Shown here: positions 36,359 through 46,572 of the stretch, in pieces | Numbering within the stretch: the first letter of the stretch is position 1 | Layout: the number at the start of each line of letters is the position of its first letter | Origin: Paraglaciecola arctica BSs20135 | Lineage (GTDB): Bacteria; Pseudomonadota; Gammaproteobacteria; Enterobacterales; Alteromonadaceae | Assembly (NCBI RefSeq): GCF_000314995.1 | Contig: NZ_BAEO01000015.1 | Location: 62,001 to 126,000, forward strand | Direction: 5' to 3' | DNA length: 64,000 nt | Program-made: the position numbers and the translations under genes | The notes under the pieces: generated by a model | What the model was told of the DNA's origin: nothing | Seen by the model: the letters and a program-made list of their open reading frames with translations, nothing else | The model's database searches: none

Positions 36359-36650
36359 AACACAGATGACCGGTGAGGAGCTTGGAAATAAGTTACTTCA
36401 GTCCGTAAAAGAAATGAAAGCGGGTAACGCTGCTCGCAATACACAAGTAGAACCTAATGAAGTAGCGTCTGCCCGTTTAAAAACTGGTCTTACTCAAAAT
36501 CAATTTGCATCTGCATTACAGATTTCTCCGAGAACACTGCAAGAGTGGGAGCAAGGTAGACGACAGCCTTCAGGGGCGGCAAAAGCTTTGATTCAAATTG
36601 CATTTAGGCACCCCGAAGTTATCCATGAAGAACTACGGGCGAATGGCTAA
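36351..36650 (+). CDS. HTH antitoxin (NadS/HigA-like)
   Basis: A 99-residue antitoxin with an N-terminal toxin-binding region (MTGEELGNKLLQSVKEMKAGNAAR) and a C-terminal Cro/CI helix-turn-helix (ARLKTGLTQNQFASALQISPRTLQEWEQGRRQPSG). The LQEWEQGRR-QPSGAAKALI signature is diagnostic of the HigA/NadS type. It probably autorepresses the operon with its toxin. Confidence 0.92.
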   Translation: MAKTQMTGEELGNKLLQSVKEMKAGNAARNTQVEPNEVASARLKTGLTQNQFASALQISPRTLQEWEQGRRQPSGAAKALIQIAFRHPEVIHEELRANG

Positions 36651-36822
36651 CTATCGTAACTACCGGGGTTAGAGTTACATTAAATACCTTACGATGGCTA
36701 TCCCAATAAGGTCACTTTTATTCCTATTTTTGCCCCGATATTTTCAAGTCGTTTTATTTAACGTTGTTCTGACCCCGATATTGCGATATAGGCTTACCTA
36801 AAAACGAAAAGCACGCTGCGCG

Positions 36823-37070
36823 CCATCATCCATGATGGTTTTGACTTGAATCCCTTCTAGCCAGTTACTCTTTTTCAACAGCAAAAAAGAGTAACCAGAA
36901 AATGCCGCTCGCTCCTAAAGTTCTTAACCGCACAAAAAGGCTTATTTTAGGGTCGTTCCAAATGTGTCCCTCCAACTTCCACTCAAATGGCATCCTTGCC
37001 ATTTCGACCCCTAAAATAAGCCTTTTTGTGCTGAAACTTTAAATGCGGGGAAAGCAGTGGCAGAGCCACC
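36823..37070 (-). repeat. Composite structured repeat, copy 2 (minus strand)
   Basis: On the minus strand the outer stem pairs 37031-37005 with 36955-36930: 26 bp paired with one bulged base. Arm A is 37004-36985, a 7-bp stem with loop AAGGAT on this strand. The second arm does not fold convincingly in this copy. Further along lie the 12-bp hairpin 36895-36864 (GTTACTC and T-run against its complement) and CCATC with loop ATGGAT (36838-36823). The gap 36651-36822 shows only scattered repeat debris. Confidence 0.72.
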
Positions 37071-37311
37071 TAAAATCGAACTGAATGTAGTAGAACCACT
37101 TTTTAATAATTCAAGGCGTCGCCCCCGTACATATGCAAGATTTTGTGCAATCACCATATTTTCTCAGAAAAAATAAGATGTGTAAAAAACTTAGCGTTTG
37201 TAATCAGTTACGAGTGATGTTTAATATAGGTAAATAAATCAGGCACAACGCCCAGTGTTTAAGCTCGGGTGTTTGCGTTTTATTAATACTGCTATGTATT
37301 ATCGAGTATCT

Positions 37312-38418
37312 ATGAGTAAGCGAGACGATTTTACAGGAACTACCAAAAGAATTATGGCTGAGCGAGTCGCCTGGCGATGTGGTTTACCTGGTTGTGGAAA
37401 AATAACAATTGGCCTAAGAATGGGACAAGGTGAAGAGAACAAATCTTTAAACTTAGGTGAGGCGGCCCACATTGTTGCGGCTGCTGAAGATGGACCTCGA
37501 TTTGATAAAAACACAACACGAGATTTTAGACGCTCCATTGATAATGGGATTTGGATGTGCAGAGACCATGCGAGATTTATTGATACTGATCATAAAGAGT
37601 ATTCTGTTGATACTTTGAAGTTGTGGAAAGTTCAAGCTGAGGAGAGTGCATACAAAAACCTAAAAATCCAAGACAATTACAAGTTTGAAGATCGAAGCAC
37701 ACTTATCGCCATTGGGTTTGACATGCTTCTATATGGTACATGGTCATCCGTTAAGAGTAATGAGTGGGAGTTTTTGATTGGAAGTTATCTAAAAGGTTCT
37801 AGCAAGAATTTAAAGAACTACTCGGATAATTTTAGTTCTGTAGAGTTAAATCAGAGATTTATATCAGTTGAGTCTCAAGGCGATGCAAGAGTCATCACAT
37901 CACCTATCGAAATTGATTATTCTGGTGATGGTTCAGAATTATTCAGAGTTAAAATTGAAAATAAAGTTATTGCAAAGAAACCTTCCAAAGTTGGAAGTAC
38001 TATAAAGCTAGGTGATGATGGTGACCTAGCGATATCTGGCGGCGGGCTTAAGCGAATATCTGGTATTGATGCTGCTATTCAATCGATAGCGACTTCTGCT
38101 GGAACCTTGTACGGAGAATGGTTTGACGATAGAACAGTTGGGTCATTCATAACAGACTTATTCCATGAATATAAAGACAATATTCCATTGCTAGAGATGG
38201 TGACAAAGCTTGAACTAATTAGATTGTCACTTGTACCTCGGGTTTCATCTGACAAGAAAAAGATAGATCCCCCCCTTAATTTCATAAAAGAAATTGTGTC
38301 AATAAGAATTCCATCAGTTGTTTTAGATGAGTCTCGACTATCTATGGAATTAAAGCTGATACTTGGAGATGAAACCGAGTGGAAAGGTAATGTTAAAGTA
38401 TTCGTATTGCAAACATAA
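37312..38418 (+). CDS. HNH-type nuclease domain protein, possible defence effector
   Basis: A 368-residue protein; start chosen at 37312 (MSKRDDFTG) because the HNH region begins right after it; in-frame starts at 37255 and 37294 are possible. The first 120 residues form an HNH-like zinc-finger nuclease: C23 and C28 (RCGLPGC), H53 in GEAAHIVAA, N78 in SIDNGIWMC, C83 and H86 in CRDHARFID. The same domain is fused to SAVED or STAND partners in defence genes such as Cap5; here the remaining 250 residues are unlike anything I can name. It sits in a repeat-rich island beside two toxin-antitoxin modules. Its stop codon TAA coincides with the edge of a group II intron fragment, so the C-terminus may be shortened. 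Confidence 0.75.
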   Translation: MSKRDDFTGTTKRIMAERVAWRCGLPGCGKITIGLRMGQGEENKSLNLGEAAHIVAAAEDGPRFDKNTTRDFRRSIDNGIWMCRDHARFIDTDHKEYSVDTLKLWKVQAEESAYKNLKIQDNYKFEDRSTLIAIGFDMLLYGTWSSVKSNEWEFLIGSYLKGSSKNLKNYSDNFSSVELNQRFISVESQGDARVITSPIEIDYSGDGSELFRVKIENKVIAKKPSKVGSTIKLGDDGDLAISGGGLKRISGIDAAIQSIATSAGTLYGEWFDDRTVGSFITDLFHEYKDNIPLLEMVTKLELIRLSLVPRVSSDKKKIDPPLNFIKEIVSIRIPSVVLDESRLSMELKLILGDETEWKGNVKVFVLQT

Positions 38419-38815
38419 TCGGGTAGCCTGAGGTCTCTAACCTCCAGCCCCACAACACCCTGTGCGGCTCCGCACAGGGCGTTTCACTTAGGAAGTTGAA
38501 GCGCAATCCATCCATCTCGCAGTGAGTAAAGCCCTTCTGATTTTAAAGAATCAAGCGATAACGCTTGGTTGATCTCCGGTGTTTTAGCGCTACGCCATGG
38601 CCCCTTGGTGGTGATACCACAGGCAACTGCGGCTTGAACATGCACACCTAATTTCATTAAACTTCTGACTTTGGTACGTGGTTTTCGCCACTGGCGCCAT
38701 TATGCCATTCTCACTCTGCGCCTGATCCAATGATCTAAATCAACACATCGTTGATAGCAGTTAGCGATACCAAAGTAGTTTATCCAGCCACGTAAATATT
38801 GGCTGAGTTTAACGA
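38417..38815 (-). mobile_element. Truncated group II intron with degenerate maturase fragment
   Basis: On the minus strand, 38812-38484 translates as the C-terminal part of a group II intron reverse transcriptase/maturase: YLRGWINYFGIANCYQ, LDHWIRRRVRMA, stop, WRQWRKPRTKVRSLMKLGV, KGPWRSAKTPEINQALS, GLYSLRDGWIALQ, stop. One in-frame TAA interrupts it. It is followed by the RNA 3' end: a hairpin CCCTGTGCG/CGCACAGGG (38479-38458), a GAGGT/ACCTC hairpin, and the terminal GGCTACCCGATT ending at about 38417, as expected for intron domains V-VI. The 5' part, including the catalytic reverse transcriptase, is missing; the break is at the 38814 repeat array. Confidence 0.88.
38484..38812 (-). pseudogene. 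Group II intron maturase C-terminal remnant
   Basis: About 110 codons of the maturase (GIIM-type) X domain and C-terminus, 5'-truncated, with an internal TAA between RRRVRMA and WRQWRKP. It has no start codon or ribosome binding site and is not expected to be functional. See the intron entry for the RNA 3' end. Confidence 0.88.
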
Positions 38816-38863
38816 CCCACTAACAGGATCGACCCACTAACAGGACCGGACCCACTAACAGGA
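38814..38863 (+). repeat. Short tandem repeat, three units
   Basis: GACCCACTAACAGGA occurs three times (38814, 38831 and about 38849) with 2-4 base spacers. On the minus strand it reads TCCTGTTAGTGGGTC, akin to the TCCTGTTAACTGTC units at 35813. It marks the 5' truncation of the intron. Confidence 0.88.
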
Positions 38864-38889
38864 CAGCCATGATAATTTACCTTATGAGT

Positions 38890-38915
38890 AAAAGGGGTCG
38901 TAGTAAATTTAAGTG
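38890..38915 (-). repeat. Inverted copy of the ACGACCCC repeat
   Basis: The minus strand reads CACTTAAATTTACTACGACC CCTTTT, nearly the 28-bp unit at 35941-35996, in opposite orientation. Confidence 0.8.
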
Positions 38916-39063
38916 AATCCCACAAAAGCTCTATCATTTGATAAGGCTTTTGTTTCATTATCACCAGCACTCTGGGCAGTAGTTATAGATACACCCATCG
39001 CAATTTCTCACAAGGTCATGAATTCAAAATTAAACGATGGCAAAGCCATAAAACTCTTTGTCG

Positions 39064-39345
39064 GCATCGCCGAAGCTTTTAGTCTTTTGACCTTCCCCCC
39101 GACTGAATGCTCGCCACTAATTTACTCATTTTTGTAGGTCAATCGCATGGATAGGCGATTGAGAAATAGCTCGTCTGGAACGAATTATTTCGACCTGCAA
39201 AAATGAGTAAATTAGTGGAAGAAGAGCATTGTTTGGAGGGCGGCATTTTTTGCTTACTTTTTGCTGCTGTTGGCAAAAAGTAAGTCGCATAGAAGGGATT
39301 CTGTGTGAAAAACGTCATGGATGACGGTAAGCGCAGCGCATGCAT
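39064..39345 (+). repeat. Composite structured repeat, copy 3
   Basis: The outer stem pairs 39114-39140 with 39192-39218: 26 Watson-Crick pairs and one G-T. It is extended by AATGCTC (about 39106-39112) with GAGCATT (about 39223-39229). Arm A 39141-39160 has a 6-bp stem and an eight-base loop containing ATGGAT. Arm B 39163-39191 has stems GAAATA/TATTTC and TCGT/ACGA. Downstream are the 12-bp hairpin 39253-39284 (CTTACTTTTTGC and complement), AGAA/TTCT with loop GGGA (39291-39302), and CGTC/GACG with loop ATGGAT (39313-39326). No gene is supported in 38916-39871. Confidence 0.78.
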
Positions 39346-39477
39346 TAAAGCTTGAAAATTGTATAAACCTGCGAGTTCAGCTTCGTTAACACCACTATTT
39401 TGAATCAACAACAAAAAAAATAATTAACAAGACACCCTTGCTAACTATTGACGACCGCCCCTCAAAAACGCCTAGTC

Positions 39478-39760
39478 GGCGAAGCCGATGCTCTTGATTT
39501 ACCCTCGACTCAAGGCTCGCCAATTATTAGGTGAATTTAGTAGGGCAATTTGCAAGGATGCAAATTGAGTTCGCCATTGCCGGGAGCAAGTGCGAACGAC
39601 CTGCTAAATTTGCCTAATAATTGGAAGAAGAGCATTGCCTTCGAGCGGCATTTTTTGCTTACTTTTTGCTGCTGTAGGCAAAAAGTAAGTTGAACGAAGG
39701 GATTCGTTTGAAAAACTGCATGGATGCAGGTGAACGTAGTGAATGCTTTATAAGCGAAGC
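39478..39760 (+). repeat. Composite structured repeat, copy 4
   Basis: The outer stem pairs 39520-39546 with 39598-39624 (23 Watson-Crick, three G-T, one mismatch). Arm A 39547-39566: 7-bp stem, loop AAGGAT. Arm B 39569-39597: stems GTTCGC/GCGAAC and TTGC/GCAA, loop CGGGA. Downstream are the 12-bp hairpin 39658-39689, AACGAA/TTCGTT with loop GGGA (39693-39708), and CTGC/GCAG with loop ATGGAT (39716-39729). It is about 350 bp from copy 3 in the same orientation. Confidence 0.78.
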
Positions 39761-39823
39761 ACATAGCTTCAAATCAGCATTAACTTATGGGATCAACCTA
39801 GCCCCCAGCCCTTTTTTGAATAC

Positions 39824-39848
39824 AAAAAAAGGGGAGCCAAAGCTCACC
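39824..39848 (-). terminator. Probable terminator of serS
   Basis: On the minus strand GGTGAGC pairs with GCTCCCC (one mismatch) and is followed by a run of seven T residues, 24 bases after the serS stop codon. Confidence 0.75.
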
Positions 39849-39871
39849 TTCTCCAACTCAAATAAAACCCT

Positions 39872-41167
<1,296 letters not shown>

Positions 41168-41171
41168 TTAT

Positions 41172-41552
41172 CTAACCTTTGACTAATTGTGTGCCTAACC
41201 ATGCTGCAAATAGGCAGCACAATATATTTAATGTTACGTTAAGTGCAGCTTTAAACCACAAGCCCTGTTGAAAGAGCATTAACGTGTCTACTGAGAATGT
41301 GGAAAATGTGGTGAGAGCACCAAGAAACCCAATTCCGATTGTTGTTCGCCACAGTGCCGTTTCTAAATGACCATGTTCCAATAACGAATATAAGAAGCCT
41401 AGAAAAAATGACCCCACAACATTGACCAGAAGTGTACCAAAAGGAAAGCCTTTGCCAAACCATTGAAACATCAGTTGCGAAAGAAAATACCGTAAACATG
41501 CGCCCGATGCTCCACCAAGAGCAATAAAAATATATATTGTGGCAGGATGCAT
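41172..41552 (-). CDS. crcB: Fluoride ion exporter CrcB/Fluc
   Basis: A 126-residue four-helix membrane channel that exports fluoride as a dual-topology dimer. Conserved stretches: GGASGACLRYFLS, FGTLLVNVVGSFFLGFL (the N in the pore) and GFLGALTTFSTFSVDTL (the FSTFS phenylalanine box). It sits 1 base after rarA and 10 bases before serS. No fluoride riboswitch was recognised upstream, as the gene lies inside the operon. Confidence 0.95.
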   Translation of the reverse strand: MHPATIYIFIALGGASGACLRYFLSQLMFQWFGKGFPFGTLLVNVVGSFFLGFLYSLLEHGHLETALWRTTIGIGFLGALTTFSTFSVDTLMLFQQGLWFKAALNVTLNILCCLFAAWLGTQLVKG

Positions 41553-41553
41553 A

Positions 41554-42909
41554 CTATCTGTACCTTTGCTCTGTGCTGTGCAAATCTAGCTCTTTTAAAA
41601 ATTTCAATTTTTCTTGGAGCTTTTTTTCTAGCCCACGATTGCTGGGTTGATAATATTGGGTATCACGGAGTTCCTCAGGAAAATAGTTTTCTCCCGCAGC
41701 GTAGGCGTGGCTCTCATCATGGGCATAACGGTATTCTTTACCATAACCTAAGTCTTTCATCAGGCTAGTAGGTGCATTTCTTAGATGTTCTGGTACAGCG
41801 CTGTCAGGCGTGTCTTTTGCGTGTGCAACAGCTGCTTTAAATGCCACATAAACGGCATTACTTTTTGCGGCACTAGCACAATACAAAATTGCTTGGGCAA
41901 TCGCCCTTTCACCTTCAGCGGGTCCAACCCGTTGAAATATATCCCAGGCATTAAGGCATATTTGCATAGCCCGAGGATCAGCGTTACCAATGTCTTCTGT
42001 GGAAATGGCCAATAAACGCCTAGCCACATAAAGTGGGTCGCATCCGGCCACTAACATACGTGCATACCAGTACAGTGCAGCATCGGGCGCTGAACCACGT
42101 ACTGATTTATGAAAAGCTGAAATCAAATCGTAAAACTGGTCACCATTTTTATCATATTGTGCGACCTTTTCGCCTACTGCGAGTTTTACCATTTCTACCG
42201 TTAGGGTTTTGTTTACAGAGTCTGTTGGCAAGAAGTCAGCGCTGAGCTCTAAATAATTTAATAAACGTCTTGCATCACCTGCTGCCATATCAATCAGCAT
42301 AGACTTGGCGTGGTCGTCTAAGGTGATATCAGTCAACCCTAAACCACGTTCTTTATCGGTTAAGGCTTGGGTTATTACATCACTGAGATCTTCTTTACTT
42401 AAGCCCTTAAGGACATAGACTCTTGCTCTGGATAACAAGGCATTATTGAGTTCAAAAGAAGGGTTTTCGGTAGTCGCACCAATAAATGTCACTGTGCCAT
42501 CTTCGATATAAGGCAAAAATGCATCTTGTTGGCTTTTATTAAAACGGTGTACTTCGTCTACAAACAAAATAGTGCGTTGTTGGTGCTGACTGGCGTAATG
42601 TTTAGCGTTGTCTATTGCGTTGCGAATGTCCTTAACACCACTACTAACAGCCGATAATCGTTCGATATGAGCTTGGCAATGATTGGCCACTAACTCTGCT
42701 AAGGTTGTTTTGCCTGTTCCTGGCGGCCCCCACAAGATCATTGAATGGCATTGACCACGCAACAGAGCAGCTCTTAAAGGTTTATCTGGACCAATGATAT
42801 GTTGCTGACCAAAATACTGTTCTATCACTTGAGGACGCATACGAGCTGCTAAAGGTGCGAACTGTGCAACCGAGTTTGGTGTATCAGCAAAGTCAAATTC
42901 TGCGGTCAT
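41554..42909 (-). CDS. rarA: Replication-associated recombination protein A
   Basis: A 451-residue AAA+ ATPase of the RarA/MgsA/WRNIP1 family, acting at stalled replication forks. Walker A is [13 protein letters not shown] (about residues 60-72); Walker B region is [20 protein letters not shown]. The C-terminal half has the conserved [23 protein letters not shown] and [10 protein letters not shown] stretches. Its start lies 2 bases after lolA, and it is tightly linked to crcB. Confidence 0.97.
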   Translation of the reverse strand: MTAEFDFADTPNSVAQFAPLAARMRPQVIEQYFGQQHIIGPDKPLRAALLRGQCHSMILWGPPGTGKTTLAELVANHCQAHIERLSAVSSGVKDIRNAIDNAKHYASQHQQRTILFVDEVHRFNKSQQDAFLPYIEDGTVTFIGATTENPSFELNNALLSRARVYVLKGLSKEDLSDVITQALTDKERGLGLTDITLDDHAKSMLIDMAAGDARRLLNYLELSADFLPTDSVNKTLTVEMVKLAVGEKVAQYDKNGDQFYDLISAFHKSVRGSAPDAALYWYARMLVAGCDPLYVARRLLAISTEDIGNADPRAMQICLNAWDIFQRVGPAEGERAIAQAILYCASAAKSNAVYVAFKAAVAHAKDTPDSAVPEHLRNAPTSLMKDLGYGKEYRYAHDESHAYAAGENYFPEELRDTQYYQPSNRGLEKKLQEKLKFLKELDLHSTEQRYR

Positions 42910-42911
42910 AG

Positions 42912-43541
42912 TTATCGCTGATCGTCCAGTTCATACCCTTCGGGCATCACAAAAATAAAGGTATTAGCTGGTAATGGTTTATTTTGTTTTATATCGCTGA
43001 AAGACAAGACACTTTTTTGTTGTTGCCCATCTTGGCTTTCAAGCTCTACTAAGAGGTCACCATTAAAGACTAAACGTAATGACTCTATTCCACCATTTAG
43101 TTCAAGTGGCGTAATGATAAATTGGTTATCTGATTGACTGACAGTAAATTCTTGCCATTTACTGCTATCTGGATTGGTTAACAATATGAGTGGATTGTTA
43201 TCTAGTGCCACATCTGCACTGTTAACCACCACTTGCTCTAAAAAAGGATCAACATTCCAAATATTATCGCCATCAGCCAATAACACACTTTCGTTAGGTT
43301 CAAACAGCTCCCAATATAACTTGTTGGGTTGTTGTAACACTATTCGCCCAGAGGCTTGTTGTAGTAATGTATTTTCAATATCGACTACTGTTTGAGTAAA
43401 ATTAGCCTGATAGGTTGCAAGCAAAGACAACTTAACTTTCAACTGTTGTTTAGCATCCATATCTGCTGCAAATGTGTATGTACTGGTTATTAACACTGCG
43501 GTTAATAACCACAGTTGTTTGAGCTGGGTAAGCTTGTTCAT
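42912..43541 (-). CDS. lolA: Outer-membrane lipoprotein carrier LolA
   Basis: A 209-residue periplasmic chaperone that ferries lipoproteins from LolCDE to LolB. The signal peptide is residues 1-25 (ending TYTFA). Mature features: [43 protein letters not shown], and the C-terminal [13 protein letters not shown]. It lies between ftsK and rarA, the conserved arrangement. Confidence 0.97.
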   Translation of the reverse strand: MNKLTQLKQLWLLTAVLITSTYTFAADMDAKQQLKVKLSLLATYQANFTQTVVDIENTLLQQASGRIVLQQPNKLYWELFEPNESVLLADGDNIWNVDPFLEQVVVNSADVALDNNPLILLTNPDSSKWQEFTVSQSDNQFIITPLELNGGIESLRLVFNGDLLVELESQDGQQQKSVLSFSDIKQNKPLPANTFIFVMPEGYELDDQR

Positions 43542-43562
43542 TTATGATTACTTCTTGTTGGG

Positions 43563-45974
43563 TTAATCTCTAGGGGCTGCAGCGGCTAAAACTTCGCGGT
43601 TGCCATTATGCCCAGGTGAAGTTACGACGCCACTTTGTTCCATTTGTTCCACTAGTCGCGCTGCACGATTGTAACCAATTCTGAATTTTCGTTGTACGCC
43701 TGATACCGACGCCCTTCTACTCTCAGTTACAAAAGCGACGGCTTCATCATAGAACACATCATATTCTTGATCTGAGTCTTCTGACTGCTCGCCCGGTAAC
43801 AGGATTTCGGCACTAGCATCGCCGTTCAAAATTTCGTCAATGTATTGAGGTGCACCACGTTTTTTCCAATCAGCAACAACTGCATGCACTTCGTGATCAT
43901 CCACAAAGGCTCCATGAATACGCGTTGGCACGCCGGTTCCAGGTGGCAAATACAACATATCCCCAGCTCCTAAAAGAGCCTCTGCGCCACCTTGGTCGAG
44001 GATAGTTCTAGAATCAATTTTAGAAGACACCTGAAACGCAATACGGGTTGGAATATTGGCTTTAATTAAACCGGTAATTACATCTACAGAAGGCCTTTGT
44101 GTTGCCAAAATCAAGTGAATACCAGCAGCACGGGCTTTTTGGGCAATACGTGCAATTAACTCTTCGACCTTTTTGCCTACAATCATCATCATGTCGGCGA
44201 ATTCATCTACCACTACTACTATGGCTGGTAGTTTCTCTAAGATAGGCGCCACAGTTTCCATACTTTCTTCAAACTTCCACAATGGATCGCGGATCGGTTC
44301 ACCGGCTTCAATCGCATTTAGCACTTTGGTGTTATAACCTTTTAGATTCCTAACCCCAAGAGCAGACATCAATTTATAGCGGCGCTCCATTTCACCCACG
44401 CACCAACGTAATGCGTTAGCCGCTTCTTTCATGTCTGTTACTACTTCTGCTAATAAATGAGGAATGCCTTCATAAACTGACAACTCCAACATTTTTGGGT
44501 CAATCATGATCATACGTACATCTTCAGGCGTTGATTTGTACAACAGGCTTAAGATCATCACGTTGACACCAACAGACTTACCCGACCCAGTAGTACCAGC
44601 TACTAACAGATGAGGCATTTTCGCCAGATCCACTACAACAGGTTTGCCAGAAATATCCACACCTAACACCATAGTTAATGGTGATTCAGAAGATTGGAAT
44701 ACATCCGCGCCGATCACTTCACTTAGACGCACCATATCGCGTTTTTTATTTGGTAATTCCAGACCAATAACAGATTTACCGGGAATAACTTCAACCACAC
44801 GTACCGAAATAGCTGACATAGAGCGCGCTAAATCTTTAGATAAAGTAGTAATTTTGCTGACTTTGACACCGGGTGCTAAGTCCATTTCAAAACGTGTAAT
44901 AACAGGGCCTGGATACACACCAACCACTCTTGCTTCGATATTAAAGTCGGCTAGTTTGGACTCGAGTAAACGAGAGACAATTTCTAATTCTTCTGGGGTG
45001 ATGGGATTCTTAATTTTATCGGCTCGTTCCAGAAGGTCAAATGACGGCATAGCTCCCTGCTCTACATCATCAATGACTTCCGATTCAGATACTGATACCG
45101 AAACTGATTCAGAATGCGGATCTGTAATAACAGGCTCAATTTTGGGTGATTTCCTCGAAAGGCTAATTTTTCTCTTTAACTCGCTGATGGAAACCGGGCT
45201 TTTCTTCGTAGCTTCTGGTTCATCTAAAATACTTTGCGGCACAACAGGCTCTGCTGAATATCCTTGGTTGTTTTGTTGCTCAAAACTAATGTTTTCGGAG
45301 TCCCTACCCCAAACATTATTATCGGCAGAAGCTAAAGCGTCCGGCTCTGCTTTTTTAAAGTTTAACAGTGGAATTGATGACCCTTTGATTTTAGCGGGTG
45401 TGTGATAAATAAAGCGGCTGATACCTATAGCCAATTCACCAATTTTATCCACAATAACAACCCAGGAAACTCCACTTAATAAGGTAAAGCCGGTACAGAA
45501 AAAACACAGCAATAAGAGGGTTGTACCTACCATACTAAAATAAGGTATCAGCGATGAACTCAGCACATCACCCACCATGCCGCCAGCAGTATAATTATGA
45601 ATATCTTCCACATTCAGGCTTAACAACCCAGTCGCACCTAATACTAATAGGATAACGCCTATCAGCCTTAAGCCTATGGTGAGGTAATCTATCTCTAGTA
45701 AGGTTTTGGTTTGCTGAAATAAAAACCAGCCTAAAAATGCGCAACAAAATGGCAAACTATAAGCGAAACTACCTAAGGTAAAAAACAAGATATCAGCAAA
45801 CCAAGCACCAATAGGCCCTACCCAGTTATGCACATCACTTTGCAATCCGGCTTGACTCCAACCGGGATCAGCAGGATGAAAAGACGCCATAGCGAGCAAT
45901 ATAAAAAACGCGAAGACACAACTAATAATCATGCCTACTTCCATAATTCTTTGAATGCCTGTGAGTCGCGCCAT
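43563..45974 (-). CDS. ftsK: DNA translocase FtsK
   Basis: An 803-residue septal DNA pump coupling division to chromosome dimer resolution. Four N-terminal membrane helices (residues about 15-180) anchor it; a short, acidic low-complexity linker (about 215-310) is much shorter than in E. coli. The motor has Walker [13 protein letters not shown] and [10 protein letters not shown]. The C-terminal gamma domain ([34 protein letters not shown]) reads KOPS polarity sequences. It lies between lrp and lolA. Confidence 0.98.
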   Translation of the reverse strand: MARLTGIQRIMEVGMIISCVFAFFILLAMASFHPADPGWSQAGLQSDVHNWVGPIGAWFADILFFTLGSFAYSLPFCCAFLGWFLFQQTKTLLEIDYLTIGLRLIGVILLVLGATGLLSLNVEDIHNYTAGGMVGDVLSSSLIPYFSMVGTTLLLLCFFCTGFTLLSGVSWVVIVDKIGELAIGISRFIYHTPAKIKGSSIPLLNFKKAEPDALASADNNVWGRDSENISFEQQNNQGYSAEPVVPQSILDEPEATKKSPVSISELKRKISLSRKSPKIEPVITDPHSESVSVSVSESEVIDDVEQGAMPSFDLLERADKIKNPITPEELEIVSRLLESKLADFNIEARVVGVYPGPVITRFEMDLAPGVKVSKITTLSKDLARSMSAISVRVVEVIPGKSVIGLELPNKKRDMVRLSEVIGADVFQSSESPLTMVLGVDISGKPVVVDLAKMPHLLVAGTTGSGKSVGVNVMILSLLYKSTPEDVRMIMIDPKMLELSVYEGIPHLLAEVVTDMKEAANALRWCVGEMERRYKLMSALGVRNLKGYNTKVLNAIEAGEPIRDPLWKFEESMETVAPILEKLPAIVVVVDEFADMMMIVGKKVEELIARIAQKARAAGIHLILATQRPSVDVITGLIKANIPTRIAFQVSSKIDSRTILDQGGAEALLGAGDMLYLPPGTGVPTRIHGAFVDDHEVHAVVADWKKRGAPQYIDEILNGDASAEILLPGEQSEDSDQEYDVFYDEAVAFVTESRRASVSGVQRKFRIGYNRAARLVEQMEQSGVVTSPGHNGNREVLAAAAPRD

Positions 45975-46086
45975 ATAAATAGTTGTCTTTTCTTAATTTT
46001 TATTCAAGTAGGAGCATAAGATACCAGTGCAGTCCTAAAAATCCTAGTTTGCTGATACCTACCGCTCGCAAATTAATCAATACTGG

Positions 46087-46572
46087 TTATTTAAGACTAA
46101 TCTTAACCCGAGTGGACTCTTTTATCTCTTCCATCACCACATAAGTTCTGGACTCACCAACTCCTGGTAACCGCAATAATGTATCACCAAGCAACTTCCG
46201 GTAACTTGACATATCGGCAACCCGAGCCTTAAGTAAAAAGTCAAAATTTCCTGAAACTAGATGACATTCTTGAATATCTTCAAGCTTACGTACCACAGCA
46301 GAAAATTCTTCGAACATATCTACCGATGTTTTTGTTAAAGTAATTTCCACAAAAACTAACATGGCAGCACCCAACAAAGAAGGATCAACTCGGGCATGAT
46401 AACCAGTGATATAACCTTGAGTTTCAAGCCTTTTAACTCTTTCTAAACAAGGGCTTGCGCTCAATCCTATTTTACTGGCTAATTCAGAATTAGTAATTTT
46501 TCCATTTTTTTGCAACTCAATAAGGATATTTCTATCGATCCGGTCAAGATGTTTTGGCGTTTTTATTAACAT
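46087..46572 (-). CDS. lrp: Leucine-responsive regulatory protein Lrp
   Basis: A 161-residue Lrp/AsnC regulator: N-terminal helix-turn-helix (LDRIDRNILIELQKNGKITNSELASKIGLSASPCLERVKRLETQGYI) and C-terminal RAM ligand-binding domain (ECHLVSGNFDFLLKARVADMSSYRKLLGDTLLRLPGVGESRTYVVMEEIK). It diverges from ald, the usual arrangement when Lrp or AldR activates alanine dehydrogenase in response to amino acids. It precedes ftsK as in E. coli. Confidence 0.96.
   Translation of the reverse strand: MLIKTPKHLDRIDRNILIELQKNGKITNSELASKIGLSASPCLERVKRLETQGYITGYHARVDPSLLGAAMLVFVEITLTKTSVDMFEEFSAVVRKLEDIQECHLVSGNFDFLLKARVADMSSYRKLLGDTLLRLPGVGESRTYVVMEEIKESTRVKISLK

Noticed and set aside
38079-38453. Minus-strand frame opposite the HNH gene
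   Set aside because: It is a shadow of the HNH coding frame joined to the intron 3' end.
27340-39760. CRISPR array
   Set aside because: Repeats are structured, irregularly spaced and hundreds of bases long, with no spacer pattern and no cas genes.
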